Source of the DNA: Chthoniobacter flavus Ellin428
Lineage (GTDB): Bacteria; Verrucomicrobiota; Verrucomicrobiia; Chthoniobacterales; Chthoniobacteraceae
NCBI RefSeq assembly: GCF_000173075.1
Contig: NZ_ABVL01000013.1
Location: forward strand, 148,192 to 212,191
Direction: 5' to 3'
Length of the DNA: 64,000 bases
A program made the position numbers and the translations under genes. The notes under the pieces are model-generated. The model did no database searches. It worked only from the letters and a program-made list of their open reading frames with translations, and was not told the origin of the DNA. This document shows, one piece after another, positions 25,957-33,940 of the stretch; position 1 is the first letter of the stretch, and each line of letters starts with the position of its first letter.

Positions 25957-26589
25957 TTAGCGAAGTCGCGAAGCTGCCATCGACGAGACTTTCGGAGCGC
26001 GCCGTCCTTTGCGAATCGTGCCATTCACCGGCACATAGCGGAGTTCCTCGCCACTCGCTGCGCAACTGAGCATGAGCGCGCCCCGGCTCATGTCGCCCCG
26101 CCCCACAAAATCGGCGGGAAAGAACAAGCGCTCACCGAAGACGGGTAACAGTGTTTCGACGTACTTTCCGGTCGCGATGCTACCCAAAATCACCACTTCA
26201 AATGGTTCGCTCAGCGGTAACGCACCGGCGGTGGCTTGCAGTGGCGCGGTGAAGCGCGGTTCGGCGGCATCCACTGGCACCGTGGAAAATTCCAGCAGCT
26301 CTTTCAGGCCGATCCGCGTCTCGGCGGGAACCAAGCCGCGACTGGGCGTGATGACCTGCGCGCCGCTGAGAAGACTTGGAACGCGCGCGAATCGCGTGGC
26401 GTAAGCAAGCTTGCCTCGGAAATACAAACCACTGCAAAAGGCGAAGACTTCGCCGAGGCTCGCGTCGCCGATTTGCACCCGGAGCGCGAGTTCAAAATGG
26501 GCCTGCGGCCGGACGAGCCACTGCGCGCGAACCCCCATGGCTTTCGCCGGAGAAAGAAGAAAGATGCGGTTCACCAAGTTACTTCGCAC
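25957..26589 (-). CDS. Conserved protein of unknown function
   Basis: From GTG 26589 the product is about 210 aa with a clearly protein-like core. It reads VNRIFLLSPAKAMGVRAQWLV, LRVQIGDASLGEVFAFCSGLYFRGKLAYATRF and VITPSRGLV, and ends ALMLSCAASGEELRYVPVNG. The mixed alpha/beta pattern suggests a soluble enzyme or nucleic-acid-handling protein, but I do not recognise it. GTG 26574 is an alternative start. The longer frame reaching 27183 is antisense to greB and not real. It is divergent from greB with 69 bases between. Confidence 0.65.
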   Translation of the reverse strand: MRSNLVNRIFLLSPAKAMGVRAQWLVRPQAHFELALRVQIGDASLGEVFAFCSGLYFRGKLAYATRFARVPSLLSGAQVITPSRGLVPAETRIGLKELLEFSTVPVDAAEPRFTAPLQATAGALPLSEPFEVVILGSIATGKYVETLLPVFGERLFFPADFVGRGDMSRGALMLSCAASGEELRYVPVNGTIRKGRRAPKVSSMAASRLR

Positions 26590-26658
26590 ATTTCCTGTGC
26601 AGCGGCACGTGTTCGGTTCGATACTGCGTCCCGTCCTGCCTTTATCCACCTTGAGAAA

Positions 26659-27168
26659 ATGAGCAAAGCCTTCACCCGCGAAAGCGATGATTCCGGCGAA
26701 GAAGCCGCCCTGTCGAGGGCTTCGACCTTGCCGAGTGGCGCTCGCAATCGCATGACCGTGGATGGCGCGGAACGGCTGCAGAAGGAACTGGCCGTGCTCG
26801 CGGATCAGAAAGCGCAATTGGAAGAAACCGGCGAAGGAGAAATCAGCCGTGACGAATTGCGCCGCGTGACCTCGCGCATGCAAGCCCTCTCGCAAAGGTT
26901 GGCGGATGCAGAAGTGATCGCGATTTCCGAAAGCCGCGGCGATGAAGTGCGGTTCGGCATGTTTGTCACCATCCGCGATGCCGGTGGCGTGGAAGACGAG
27001 TATCGAATCGTCGGCGTGGATGAAGTCGATTTGGAAGCAGGCTGGATCAGCTGGCTCTCGCCGCTCGCCCAGGCGATCGTTGGCCGGAAGATCGGCGACG
27101 TCGTGCAATTTCAGGCGCCGGCGGGAGAGAAGAAGCTGCACATCGTCGCAGTGCGCCCGCCATCCTGA
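26659..27168 (+). CDS. greB: Transcription elongation factor GreB-like
   Basis: The 169-aa protein has the Gre layout. An N-terminal coiled coil (MTVDGAERLQKELAVLADQKAQLEETGEGEISRDELRRVTSRMQALSQRLADAEVI) is followed by a C-terminal FKBP-like domain (EVRFGMFVTIRDAGGVEDEYRIVGVDEVDLEAGWISWLSPLAQAIVGRKIGDVVQFQAP). The domain inserts into the RNA polymerase secondary channel to stimulate cleavage of backtracked transcripts. A roughly 30-residue N-terminal extension (MSKAFTRESDDSGEEAAL) is common in GreB-type proteins. ATG 26659 is chosen because the upstream frame lies antisense to the divergent gene. Confidence 0.9.
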   Translation: MSKAFTRESDDSGEEAALSRASTLPSGARNRMTVDGAERLQKELAVLADQKAQLEETGEGEISRDELRRVTSRMQALSQRLADAEVIAISESRGDEVRFGMFVTIRDAGGVEDEYRIVGVDEVDLEAGWISWLSPLAQAIVGRKIGDVVQFQAPAGEKKLHIVAVRPPS

Positions 27169-27204
27169 GCCAAGACCGATCACTATTGCGGAGCCGATAC
27201 ATCA

Positions 27205-27275
27205 TTGGCGGCAGCAGTGTAATTCTGCGGAGGGCCGGCAATAACCCGGTCGAGGTTCGATTCCTCAGCCGCCAA
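27205..27275 (+). tRNA. Degenerate tRNA-like element
   Basis: The ends TTGGCGG and CCGCCAA pair perfectly. A T arm GAGG-TTCGATT-CCTC and a D-arm-like GCAG-TGTAATT-CTGC stem are present. A stem GCCGG-CAATAAC-CCGGT with a 7-base loop sits at the anticodon position. The loop lacks U33, five bases separate the D and anticodon stems, and there is no variable loop, so it is unlikely to be a working tRNA. It marks the edge of the decayed accessory region and may be an old attachment site. Confidence 0.35.
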
Positions 27276-27600
27276 CAGCTTCCCTTCGGACGAAAAGGGC
27301 GGGGATTGGACAGGATTGGACAGAATTCGAATCGGATTGGTCGGAGTAGTGAGGGTCAGAGCTGTTCCGGGGTTAAGCAAAGGGATGGGGCGTCGCATAT
27401 CGGAGCGGCTCGGGATGGGTGGACTACTCGGTGGGCAATGGAGCTGGCAACGCGGTGGGCGATGGGCGGTCTGGAAGGTTCGAGAAGACGATCCCGGTGC
27501 TTTTGGAAGTGGGCTGGATGGAGGAGATGGCATCGGACTATCAGGCGGGTGACAGCCAGCCGTCACCCGGCTGTCAGCCAGGTGACGAAGAAGGAAAGAA

Positions 27601-27665
27601 GGAATGGAACGGAATGGAATGGAACTGAATGGAATGGAATGGAACTGAATGGAACTGAATGGAAC
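27601..27665 (+). repeat. GGAAT/GGAAC pentanucleotide array
   Basis: About 13 units alternate GGAAT with GGAAC or TGAAT over 65 bp. It lies just upstream of the helicase-loader remnants and probably arose by slippage in a decaying coding region. Confidence 0.85.
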
Positions 27666-27722
27666 GGGCGCTGACGCGCGCGCGGTCGAGGCGGAGGCGT
27701 TTGCGCGATTCTGGCGTGCTGA

Positions 27723-27935
27723 TCCGCGAAAGGAGGCGAAAATCAGCGGCTGAAGATGCGGGTGCTGACGGACATTCTGGATCGCCGCTACTCGAACCGC
27801 CTGGACACGCTGCTGATCTCGAACGAGACGGCGCCGGCTTTCCGTGAATCGATCGGCGACTCGGCGTTGTCGCGGATCACGGAGCACGGGGAGATTGTGA
27901 CGTGTACGTGGGCGAGCTGGAGGAGGGGGAGGTGA
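27723..27935 (+). pseudogene. C-terminal remnant of a DnaC-like helicase loader
   Basis: The open frame (ATG 27756) encodes RVLTDILDRRYSNRLDTLLISNETAPAFRESIGDSALSRITEHGEIVTCTWASWR. It matches the end of DnaC/IstB-type AAA+ ATPases: a sensor-type LLISNE strand, then an arginine in DSALSRI. Walker A and B parts are missing. A second DnaC-like fragment follows immediately in the same frame after TGA 27933-27935. Phages commonly carry such loaders next to a replication initiator. Confidence 0.6.
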
Positions 27936-28331
27936 GCGGGATATATACGAAGGTCGGGCGAGAGTGGATGCGGCAATTTCCTGCTGCTCCTTGGCCGGAG
28001 CGGGGCGGGCAAAGGTTACCTGGCGACAGCGGCGCTGAAGTGGAATGGCTCGGGGATTTTCCTCAAGCATCCGGACATGCTGATGGATCTGCGCGCGAGT
28101 TATGATGCGGGCCGGACGCAGGAGCTGATCACGCGCTGGCAGGATTGTGAGATGCTGGTGCTCGATGAGTTTGGGCTGTCGGGCGGCGGACGGGACGAGG
28201 AGCCGATGCTGTATCAGGTGCTGGCGGATCGCTACGATCATCGGCGGCCGACGATCATCACGAGCAATCTGGAGATAGGCGCATTGCGCGAGGTGCTGGG
28301 GTTCCGGCTGTTGAATCGGCTGGGCGAGTAG
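27936..28331 (+). pseudogene. DnaC/IstB-like AAA+ ATPase, N-terminally truncated
   Basis: An uninterrupted frame without an early ATG reads FLLLLGRSGAGKGYLATAALKW (Walker A), then CEMLVLDEFGLS (Walker B), then RPTIITSNLEIGALREVLGFRLLNRLGE (sensor 1 and arginine region). The usual roughly 100-residue N-terminal helicase-binding domain is missing. The first ATG (28077) lies after the Walker A motif, so no active ATPase can be made from it. Together with the preceding fragment it indicates a collapsed phage-type replication module. Confidence 0.7.
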
Positions 28332-28749
28332 GCTAAATTCCTTTGTCCCTCAGGGACAACCTTCCGCTTCACCGCAGTTTCGCCGGGTTGACTTTGCCTC
28401 TTACGGCGTCTTTTGGGGAATCCCGCCAGCAGACACTCCCTCCGTGCAAAACAGAGTTTCGCTCCCAAGTGCGTGCCCAAATAGAGTTCGGGCACGAGGG
28501 CAAAAAAGGCAGAAGGATGAAGGATGAAGGATGAAGGATGAAGAAAGGCGTCACCCGAAAAGAGGACGCCACATCCAAAGCCGCGGAGCGCATTTCACTT
28601 CATCCTTCATCCCTCCGCCTTCATCCTTCTCTTCATTCCGTGGTCAAAAACTCCTTTTGTCCGGCTTTCGGGACACCCTCTCGGGACTAATCTGTCGGGG
28701 AAACCATTATTTATACATCCAATCCCGGCTGTTCAGGCGATTCCCGCGC
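28332..28749. repeat. Repeat nest between the ATPase remnant and small ORFs
   Basis: Contents: a family E/F element (about 28380-28500, with GACACTCCCTCCGTGC, GTTTCGCTCCCAAGTGCG and a GTGCCCAAA.TTCGGGCAC hairpin); a direct array of AGGATGA units (28511-28542); and the inverse TCATCCT units (28595-28636), which could pair with the former as a long imperfect stem. No gene is seen before ATG 28750. Confidence 0.6.
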
Positions 28750-28956
28750 ATGCCGGAAACGCCCAAAGAGGAGATCAAAAACATTCAAGAGGAGATCGGT
28801 GCACTCGTGAAGCGCACGCTGATTCAAACGGGCGACATTCAAGACGTCGAAGAGAAGCTCAAAGGGATCGTGGAGCGGAGTTCCAGGATTACCCCTCCAC
28901 CGGCAGAGTCCGCGAATACGATTACGCCGCCACCGGCAGAGTCGGCGGATTCATGA
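28750..28956 (+). CDS. Small hypothetical protein, 68 aa
   Basis: ATG 28750 gives MPETPKEEIKNIQEEIGALVKRTLIQTGDIQDVEEKLKGIVERSS, an amphipathic, probably coiled-coil helix. It is followed by two direct TPPPAESA repeats at the C-terminus. No family is recognised. Confidence 0.45.
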   Translation: MPETPKEEIKNIQEEIGALVKRTLIQTGDIQDVEEKLKGIVERSSRITPPPAESANTITPPPAESADS

Positions 28957-29035
28957 CGAGGCGGTTCCTGCTCCTCGCCCGTCGCCGCTGGGTCGGCTTC
29001 CGGCGGAAGGAGGAAGAAAAAGACGGAGTACGCGC

Positions 29036-29389
29036 ATGCACTATTCGATCGGAAACGAGGGGCTGATTCTCCTCATCCAAGTTCAGGGAGGTTTGAGCAA
29101 ACCGGAGATTCTCGCCTGCTGGGAGGCGATCAAGGCGCATCCGGAATATCCGCGCGCGACGGGAGCGCTGGTGCTCTTTGACGCGGTCTGGTGGGAAACC
29201 TCCGGCGACGAGCTCGGCGACCTGGCGAAAAGGGCGGATGAGCTCCGCCCGATCCGCTGGGCTTTCGTCACCGACGAAGACCTTTCCTACGGGATGGTGC
29301 GCAGGTTTGCCACGCAGGTCGAAGGTGCGGACAGATTTGCGGTGTTCCGAGATGAGGACATCGCCCGGAAATGGTTGGACCGACAGTAG
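29036..29389 (+). CDS. Hypothetical protein with weak STAS/SpoIIAA-like pattern, 117 aa
   Basis: The alternating strands and helices (LILLIQVQGGLSKPEILACWEAIKAHPEYPRATGALVLFDAVWWETSGDELGDLAKRADELRPIRWAFVTDEDLSYGMVRRFATQVEGADRFAVFRDEDIARKWL) resemble SpoIIAA/STAS-like folds. In those, a lipid- or nucleotide-responsive domain ends with a DEDxAxxWL helix. The assignment is by pattern only. Start ATG 29036 lacks a strong ribosome-binding site. Confidence 0.6.
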   Translation: MHYSIGNEGLILLIQVQGGLSKPEILACWEAIKAHPEYPRATGALVLFDAVWWETSGDELGDLAKRADELRPIRWAFVTDEDLSYGMVRRFATQVEGADRFAVFRDEDIARKWLDRQ

Positions 29390-29499
29390 GGGCAAGGCCT
29401 GCGGCGCGCCTGGGACGCGCCGATCTGGGCTGAAAGCGGATTGATTTTTTTGAATGCGCCGAACGCGTGGCGTCCGAATCAGGGAGAGGAGGAGCCTCT

Positions 29500-29697
29500 A
29501 TGAAACGTGAAACGTTCGAGATCGAGATATTGCAGGGTCCACGGTTTGTTCTGCGCCGCCGGGGAGGAGCCGCCGAATGGGAGTTTGCCTCCGTGAAAGA
29601 AGCATTGGATTACGTGGCGATTCAGCCGGGCGGCCACGACGCGGAAAAGATGCTGCTGGATCAAGAACGGAAGCGGGAAATGAAGGTGGTCTGGTAG
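29500..29697 (+). CDS. Small hypothetical protein, 65 aa
   Basis: ATG 29500 is preceded by a strong GGGAGAGGAGGAG ribosome-binding site, which decides the start. The product (MKRETFEIEILQGPRFVLRRRGGAAEWEFASVKEALDYVAIQPGG...) looks like a compact beta-sheet plus helix domain. No known family is recognised. It follows the STAS-like gene by about 110 bases. Confidence 0.55.
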   Translation: MKRETFEIEILQGPRFVLRRRGGAAEWEFASVKEALDYVAIQPGGHDAEKMLLDQERKREMKVVW

Positions 29698-29734
29698 CGC
29701 GCGGGTGCCGCACCGCAAAGCAGGGAGGAAAATT

Positions 29735-29922
29735 TTTTAAAACGCAGAGACACAGCGCGGCGGAGCCGCAACCAAAAGGGGAGCCACGAACATTCGAAAA
29801 GACAGGGAAGGGAAAGTGACCCGCGAATCACCCGAATGACGCGAATGATCTGCCCTCATTCGTGTTATTTGCGTGATTCGCGGGCCAAAAATTCTACGCG
29901 TCGTGCGGACATTTTCATGGTT
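29735..29922. repeat. Dispersed repeat family G (inverted copy 2)
   Basis: This is the reverse complement of 18609-18801, including AAACGCAGAG, CGGCGGAGCCGCAACCAAA, the CGCGAATCACCCGAATGAC palindrome and CTACGCGTCGTGCGGACATT. No coding sequence lies between 29698 and 30087. Confidence 0.7.
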
Positions 29923-30035
29923 AGCACTGCAGAGAGGGAAGAAGAGCGGACAAGGGGACAAGGGGACAGGCGCCTGCTCCGCGTTCCGGGATCGCTGTTT
30001 CGTATTTGTAAACTATTTAAAATACTGGAAACCGG

Positions 30036-30044
30036 TTATCCACA
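30036..30044 (+). promoter_or_regulatory. Perfect DnaA-box consensus, single
   Basis: TTATCCACA occurs once, 14 bases before the higBA operator. A lone box does not make an origin and may be coincidental, but it lies close to helicase-loader remnants. Confidence 0.3.
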
Positions 30045-30057
30045 GGGAGGGGTTGCA

Positions 30058-30078
30058 CTATAACGCGGCGCGTTATAG
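30058..30078. promoter_or_regulatory. Palindromic operator upstream of higBA
   Basis: CTATAACGC-GGC-GCGTTATAG is a perfect 9-bp inverted repeat with a 3-bp spacer, ending 9 bases before the higB start. In HigBA systems the antitoxin's helix-turn-helix binds such dyads and represses the operon. Assignment is by position and symmetry. Confidence 0.75.
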
Positions 30079-30087
30079 GATGGGGGA

Positions 30088-30369
30088 GTGATTCAGGATT
30101 TCCGCGACAAAGAGACGGAGAGGATCTGGAACGGCAAAGGCTCCCGGCGTTTCCCCGCCGATATTCAGCGTGTTGCCGTCCGTAAGCTCCTACAACTCTC
30201 GGCGTCAGAAGTCTTGAGTGACCTGCGGGTGCCACCGGGCAACCGCCTCGAAGCCCTCAAAGGTGGACGGGCGGGCCAACACAGCATCCGCATCAATGAC
30301 CAATGGCGCATCTGTTTTGTCTGGAAAGACGGACAGGCGCACGAGGTCGAAATCGTCGATTACCATTGA
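30088..30369 (+). CDS. higB: HigB-type toxin (RelE/ParE superfamily)
   Basis: The 93-aa product reads MIQDFRDKETERIWNGKGSRRFPADIQRVAVRKLLQLSASEVLSDLRVPPGNRLEALKGGRAGQHSIRINDQWRICFVWKDGQAHEVEIVDYH. It has the full HigB core, including the NDQWRICFVW strand and the terminal VEIVDYH with the conserved His. HigB is a ribosome-dependent mRNA interferase. The start is GTG 30088 after a GGGGGAG ribosome-binding site. The higA gene follows 14 bases downstream. Confidence 0.93.
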   Translation: MIQDFRDKETERIWNGKGSRRFPADIQRVAVRKLLQLSASEVLSDLRVPPGNRLEALKGGRAGQHSIRINDQWRICFVWKDGQAHEVEIVDYH

Positions 30370-30383
30370 CCAAAAACATCGCT

Positions 30384-30686
30384 ATGAGTGCCAAGCTTCT
30401 CAAAGTAACGCCGGGAGAAATTCTCCTCCAAGAGTACATGAAGCCGATGGGGCTGACGCAGAACGCGCTCGCCCGCGCTTTAGGGGTGGCGCCACGCCGG
30501 GTGAATGAAATCATCCATGGCAAGCGGGCGATTACGCTCAACACTTCGCTCCGCCTCGGCCGTTACTTTGGCCAGTCACCGCGCTTCTGGCTGAACTTGC
30601 AAATGGAATGCGACTTGCGCAACGCGAAGCCGCTGCTCGCGAAGATTGCTCGCGAGGTTCATCCGATGGTCGCGGTCGGGGTGTAG
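30384..30686 (+). CDS. higA: HigA-type antitoxin (XRE helix-turn-helix)
   Basis: ATG 30384 gives 100 aa: an N-terminal arm (KLLKVTPGEILLQEYMKPMG) and an XRE helix-turn-helix (LTQNALARALGVAPRRVNEIIHGKRAITLNTSLRLGRYFG). The typical FWLNLQMECDLR helix follows, where most HigA proteins have FWLNLQ.xYDL. It neutralises HigB and should bind the palindrome at 30058-30078. Stop 30684-30686 lies 13 bases before the beta MITE at 30700. Confidence 0.95.
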   Translation: MSAKLLKVTPGEILLQEYMKPMGLTQNALARALGVAPRRVNEIIHGKRAITLNTSLRLGRYFGQSPRFWLNLQMECDLRNAKPLLAKIAREVHPMVAVGV

Positions 30687-30699
30687 GCGTGGCGTGGGC

Positions 30700-30852
30700 C
30701 TAACCATTACCCACATCTTTTTGAAGATCCCGCGGAGAGAAGAAGGGCCTGCGAATCACGCAAATCACGCGAATAAAATCCTCCTCATTCGCGTTATCTG
30801 CGTGATTCGCGGGCTCCATCCGTAGTCTTTTTGAGATGTGGGTAATGCTTAG
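30700..30852. mobile_element. MITE-like element beta-2 with exact 9-bp target duplication
   Basis: This 153-bp element begins CTAACCATTACCCACATCT and ends AGATGTGGGTAATGCTTAG. It is flanked by GGCGTGGGC at 30691-30699 and again at 30853-30861. The payload is the beta palindrome (CGAATCACGCAAATCACGC and complement), in opposite orientation to beta-1. It inserted just behind higA. Confidence 0.93.
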
Positions 30853-30992
30853 GGCGTGGGCGGTTCGATCGACTCGGCGAAGACTGGGCAGTTTCTTTCG
30901 GTATCCGACCTCTCTCTCGTGCCAAAAACTCCATTTGGGCACGCCCTTGTGGGCCCAGCATGGGCAGCGCGATTGGCCAAGGCTGCCGTTGA

Positions 30993-31289
30993 CTAACACT
31001 TCCTGCGTTTTTTCTTGACAAATGCTGCCATCTTTTCGCAAGCCGCTTTGGCATCTCGTGCGATTTCCTGCATATCCGGCGGCAGCGAATCGGGGCCGAT
31101 CCGAAGCCTTATACCGCTGGCAATCTGCTCGCCGATTTTCTGCAGTTCCTCCTCGCTGTTGAAGTGCTCGGTTAGAGCAAAGGACAGAGCGTAATCTTCC
31201 TCCGTGACAGGCACGGACCCACAATGATCGCAGGGATTGAACGCCCCGAATTTGAAGGAACCGCAGTGGATGCAGACGGCAGTAGTCAT
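30993..31289 (-). CDS. Small zinc-ribbon protein, 98 aa
   Basis: ATG 31289 gives MTTAVCIHCGSFKFGAFNPCDHCG, a two-knuckle CxxC...CxxC zinc ribbon. It is followed by an acidic helical region and a Lys/Arg-rich C-terminus (FVKKKRRKC). No specific family is recognised. The upstream side is bordered by a family E/F repeat. Confidence 0.65.
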   Translation of the reverse strand: MTTAVCIHCGSFKFGAFNPCDHCGSVPVTEEDYALSFALTEHFNSEEELQKIGEQIASGIRLRIGPDSLPPDMQEIARDAKAACEKMAAFVKKKRRKC

Positions 31290-31404
31290 AGGTAATCGTA
31301 TTGACAGGGTTACAAGCGCCCCCAACGGGTCGCAGGATGATTCGCATCCTTACCTTTATGTGTGCAATGGCCTTTCGGGCGGAGGCGTAGGTCGGATTTC
31401 CAAT

Positions 31405-31560
31405 CTCTCGTGCCCAAACTCCATTTGGGCACGCCCTTGCGGGCCCAATTCCATCGGGCGTGGAGGGGGCGTCTGCGGGTTTGGCTTTCGAGGGATCCCG
31501 CCCGCGGACACTCCCTCCGTGCGAAACAGAGTTTCGCTCTCAAGTGCGTGCCCAAAAATC
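31405..31560. repeat. Family E/F palindromic element
   Basis: It starts with the hairpin CGTGCCCAAACTCCATTTGGGCACG and ends with GACACTCCCTCCGTGCGAAAC and CTCAAGTGCGTGCCCAAA, mirroring the element at 28380-28500. A partial copy lies at about 30918-30970. Confidence 0.65.
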
Positions 31561-31627
31561 CTAATCCCGCTACTATTGTAAGTAAAACTAACTGGCCAGC
31601 GTTCCTTGGCGCGGTAAATTTTGCCGC

Positions 31628-32041
31628 ATGCTCATAAACATAACTCATGACTGCCGCCTTAGGATTGGCGGAAAACCAGTGCGAATCAACTCCTCAACCG
31701 GAGAATACCCGGTGGATTATTCCGACGCCATTCCACTCGATTTGGATACTGCCTTGCAAATGATCCGGGCATTAATAGGAAAATGGAAAGCTGAATACAA
31801 ATCACTTTCACCGGGGTTGCCCGTTGAGCTTCGCCTGCCAATTGGACCAATCAATGCTCCGCACGTCATCATTGATGGGGTGTTCGTCAACGGAGACGAA
31901 ACAGAAGCGTTGGAGGAAAAAGTACGCGCCTATTATGCTCCCATCATTCAGATCCGCAGGAAAAGTTTGCGGCGGTACATCCAGAGCAGGAGGAGCCACA
32001 TGACTAACAACGAGGCGCTGCCGAGGAGGAGCGGCTCGTAG
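31628..32041 (+). CDS. Hypothetical protein, 137 aa, lower GC than neighbours
   Basis: The first 110 residues read as an ordinary soluble protein (MLINITHDCRLRIGGKPVRINSSTGEYPVDYSDAIPLDLDTALQMIRALIGKWKAEYKS...VVIIDGVFVNGDETEAL-type). The last 25 or so (RRYIQSRRSHMTNNEALPRRSGS) run into the methyltransferase remnant and may be added sequence. Codon use is noticeably more A/T-rich than the flanking genes, consistent with recent acquisition. No family is recognised. Confidence 0.5.
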   Translation: MLINITHDCRLRIGGKPVRINSSTGEYPVDYSDAIPLDLDTALQMIRALIGKWKAEYKSLSPGLPVELRLPIGPINAPHVIIDGVFVNGDETEALEEKVRAYYAPIIQIRRKSLRRYIQSRRSHMTNNEALPRRSGS

Positions 32042-32217
32042 GGTTTCACGGGCACAAAGATTGCACGGTGCTGGACCCGTTCCTTGGCATTGGCCATTCC
32101 GCCCTCGCTGCGATCGAATGCGAGGATATCGTATCCCGGTTCATCGGTTTCGATATCGACGAGGAATATATCAAAGTTGCCTCTGAGGTGACGGGATGTT
32201 CCTATAGCGAAGCATGA
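32008..32217 (+). pseudogene. C-terminal fragment of a DNA (N4/N6) methyltransferase
   Basis: In a frame opened by TAA 32005-32007 the sequence reads ERLVGFHGHKDCTVLDPFLGIGHSALAAIECEDIVSRFIGFDIDEEYIKVASEVTG and stops at TGA 32215. The SAM-binding motif I (VLDPFLGIG) and the following GFDIDEEY acidic strand are characteristic of N6_N4-type methyltransferases with circularly ordered motifs. The catalytic DPPY motif and the N-terminal two thirds are absent. It overlaps the ATG of the next small ORF by four bases. Confidence 0.75.
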
Positions 32218-32438
32218 TCGACATCGTGATAGTTCCAAGGAGCGAGGGGCCGAAGATCAATGTTCAAATTGATGAATCCGCCACGCCGATGGATCTGGCT
32301 TCGGCGTGGCAGGAGACCGAATGCGAAATATTGCGACGCCATCTCTGGGACGCGATTTATTTTGAGTGCGTCCGTCGTGGTTTAGACCCTAAACCGATCA
32401 TTGGAGACTCACCGCTCAAGCCTCCATCCCAAAGTTGA
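32214..32438 (+). CDS. Small hypothetical protein, 74 aa
   Basis: ATG 32214 overlaps the stop of the methyltransferase fragment (ATGA), which suggests it was translationally coupled to that gene when intact. The sequence MIDIVIVPRSEGPKINVQIDESATPMDLASAWQETECEILRRHLWDAIYFECVRRGLDPKP has a natural composition. No family is recognised. Confidence 0.5.
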   Translation: MIDIVIVPRSEGPKINVQIDESATPMDLASAWQETECEILRRHLWDAIYFECVRRGLDPKPIIGDSPLKPPSQS

Positions 32439-32859
32439 TCGGACCATCAAATTATCAAATCGGCCAAGCTGTTAGAGCGAGTTGCGCCAATGCTTTTTGG
32501 CGATCGCTAATCGTTGCTGAGTTCCAGTCGTCGCATTCCGATACTTGGCTTGTGAGCACATATGGGCAGCTCGCGAAAACAGCTTTTGTTGTAGCGAACG
32601 GTTCGCTTTTCAAAACGGCGGAATTATCGCTGGCTCGCATCAATGCGTGATTTGCGGAGCCGGTTAATATAGATACCAGCTTCGTCGTGAATTGAGGGCG
32701 GTCTATCTATTGCAGGAACGGCCCGAATCTAACGCAGAGGGCGCAGAGAATTTTGAGAGAGGAGAGGAGGGATGGCAGGCTCTTCCTCTGCGGCCCTCCG
32801 CGTTCTCCGCGTCTTCTGCGTTTAAATTAGTCGCGACTACAGTTTCATTTTAAGATGCT

Positions 32860-33940
32860 CTAACGACCGGTTTCTTTCTTTCGGCGCGCGGATTTCTTGG
32901 AGCGGCGGCGGGCGGCGGGTTTGTTACCGTTGGCGGTGTTAGGGGCGGCTTTCGCTTTCAGGGCTTCGGCCAGATCCTTTGCCAGACGGTCGTCTGGCGA
33001 GATGCGCAAGGCGGCTTCCACGAGTTCTAGGGCCTTGGGCTTGTTGGCGGGCTTCCTCGCCAGGAGCGCGGCGTAGTTACAAAGATGCCTTGGATAGAGT
33101 GGGTCGGCCTCCACGGACCGTCGATAGAGTTCCTCCGCCTCATCGAGCTTGTTCCGGACCTCTTCGAGGAATTCGGCGTAGTTGCCGAGATTGTTGGCGT
33201 GATTCGGATCGGCTGTGATGGCACGTTTGTAGAACTCCTCGGCTTCGTCATGCTTCTGGCGAACATCGGTCAGGAAGTTGGCGTAGTTGCCGAGGTGAAT
33301 GGCATTCTTGGGGGCGGCGCCGATGGCGCGTTTGTAGAACTTTTCCGCTTCGTCATGTTTCTGAACGACAGTATCCAGGAATATCGCGTAATTGCCGAGC
33401 AACGGAGCACTCTCGGGAAGTTTGCTCAGTCCTTCCAGGTAAGCTTTTTCCTGATCGTCAGGATTGCGTGCGGCAATGGCCCGGATCTCCCAGTATCCCC
33501 ACTCCTCTTTCATGTCGGATTGTTCGGCATGATAGATCGCCGCTCGATAGAGCCGTTCCTTTTCCGTGCCCGTGGCCTTCGCAGCCAGTTCAATCGCAAA
33601 GCGGTAAATCAACTCGCGGCTGGCCTTTTTGTATCTCTCGCACGTTTCCTTGGCACTGCGTTGGAGCTCGTCGGACAGATTGCTCACGCCGAAAAGCTCG
33701 GCAAATTGTGCCATCAATTCATCGAAACCATACACCGGTACGAGCCAGCCTTGATGTTTCTTCACGAGCTTTTGAATGCGATCCGAGGGCAGCTCGTCGG
33801 GGCCACCGTTGGTCGAGCGATAAGTCCAGAAAATCCCGTCCGCGCCGAGGGGCGGCATGTGTTGGAGGAAATTCATGAGGCTGCCGGCGCCGCGGCCGGC
33901 GACGGTGCGTCCATTCATCGGCGCCGCCGATAACCATGGA
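32860..33940 (-). CDS. TPR protein with a C-terminal piece of a SIR2-like domain (5' truncated)
   Basis: The convincing part starts about SLMNFLQHMPPLGADGIFWTYRSTNGGPDELPSDRIQKLVKKHQGWLVPVYGFDELMAQFAELFGV, which resembles the end of SIR2_2-type domains (a FWT.R strand, then VPV.GFDELM). Four TPR units then follow (for example LGNYAIFLDTVVQKHDEAEKFYKRAIGAAPKNAIH). It ends in a basic tail (ARRRSKKSARRKKETGR). Upstream residues are Arg/Gly/Ala nonsense, so the Rossmann core of SIR2 is missing. SIR2-TPR combinations occur in NAD-consuming defence proteins, but this copy cannot be active. Start unresolved. Confidence 0.5.

Noticed and set aside
27184..27674. 162-aa ORF running through the GGAAT array
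   Set aside because: The product is repetitive NGTEWN-type sequence from a microsatellite and overlaps a tRNA-like element.
32435..32650. 71-aa ORF starting at TTG
   Set aside because: Possible, but with no good ribosome-binding site and no recognisable features; too weak to call.
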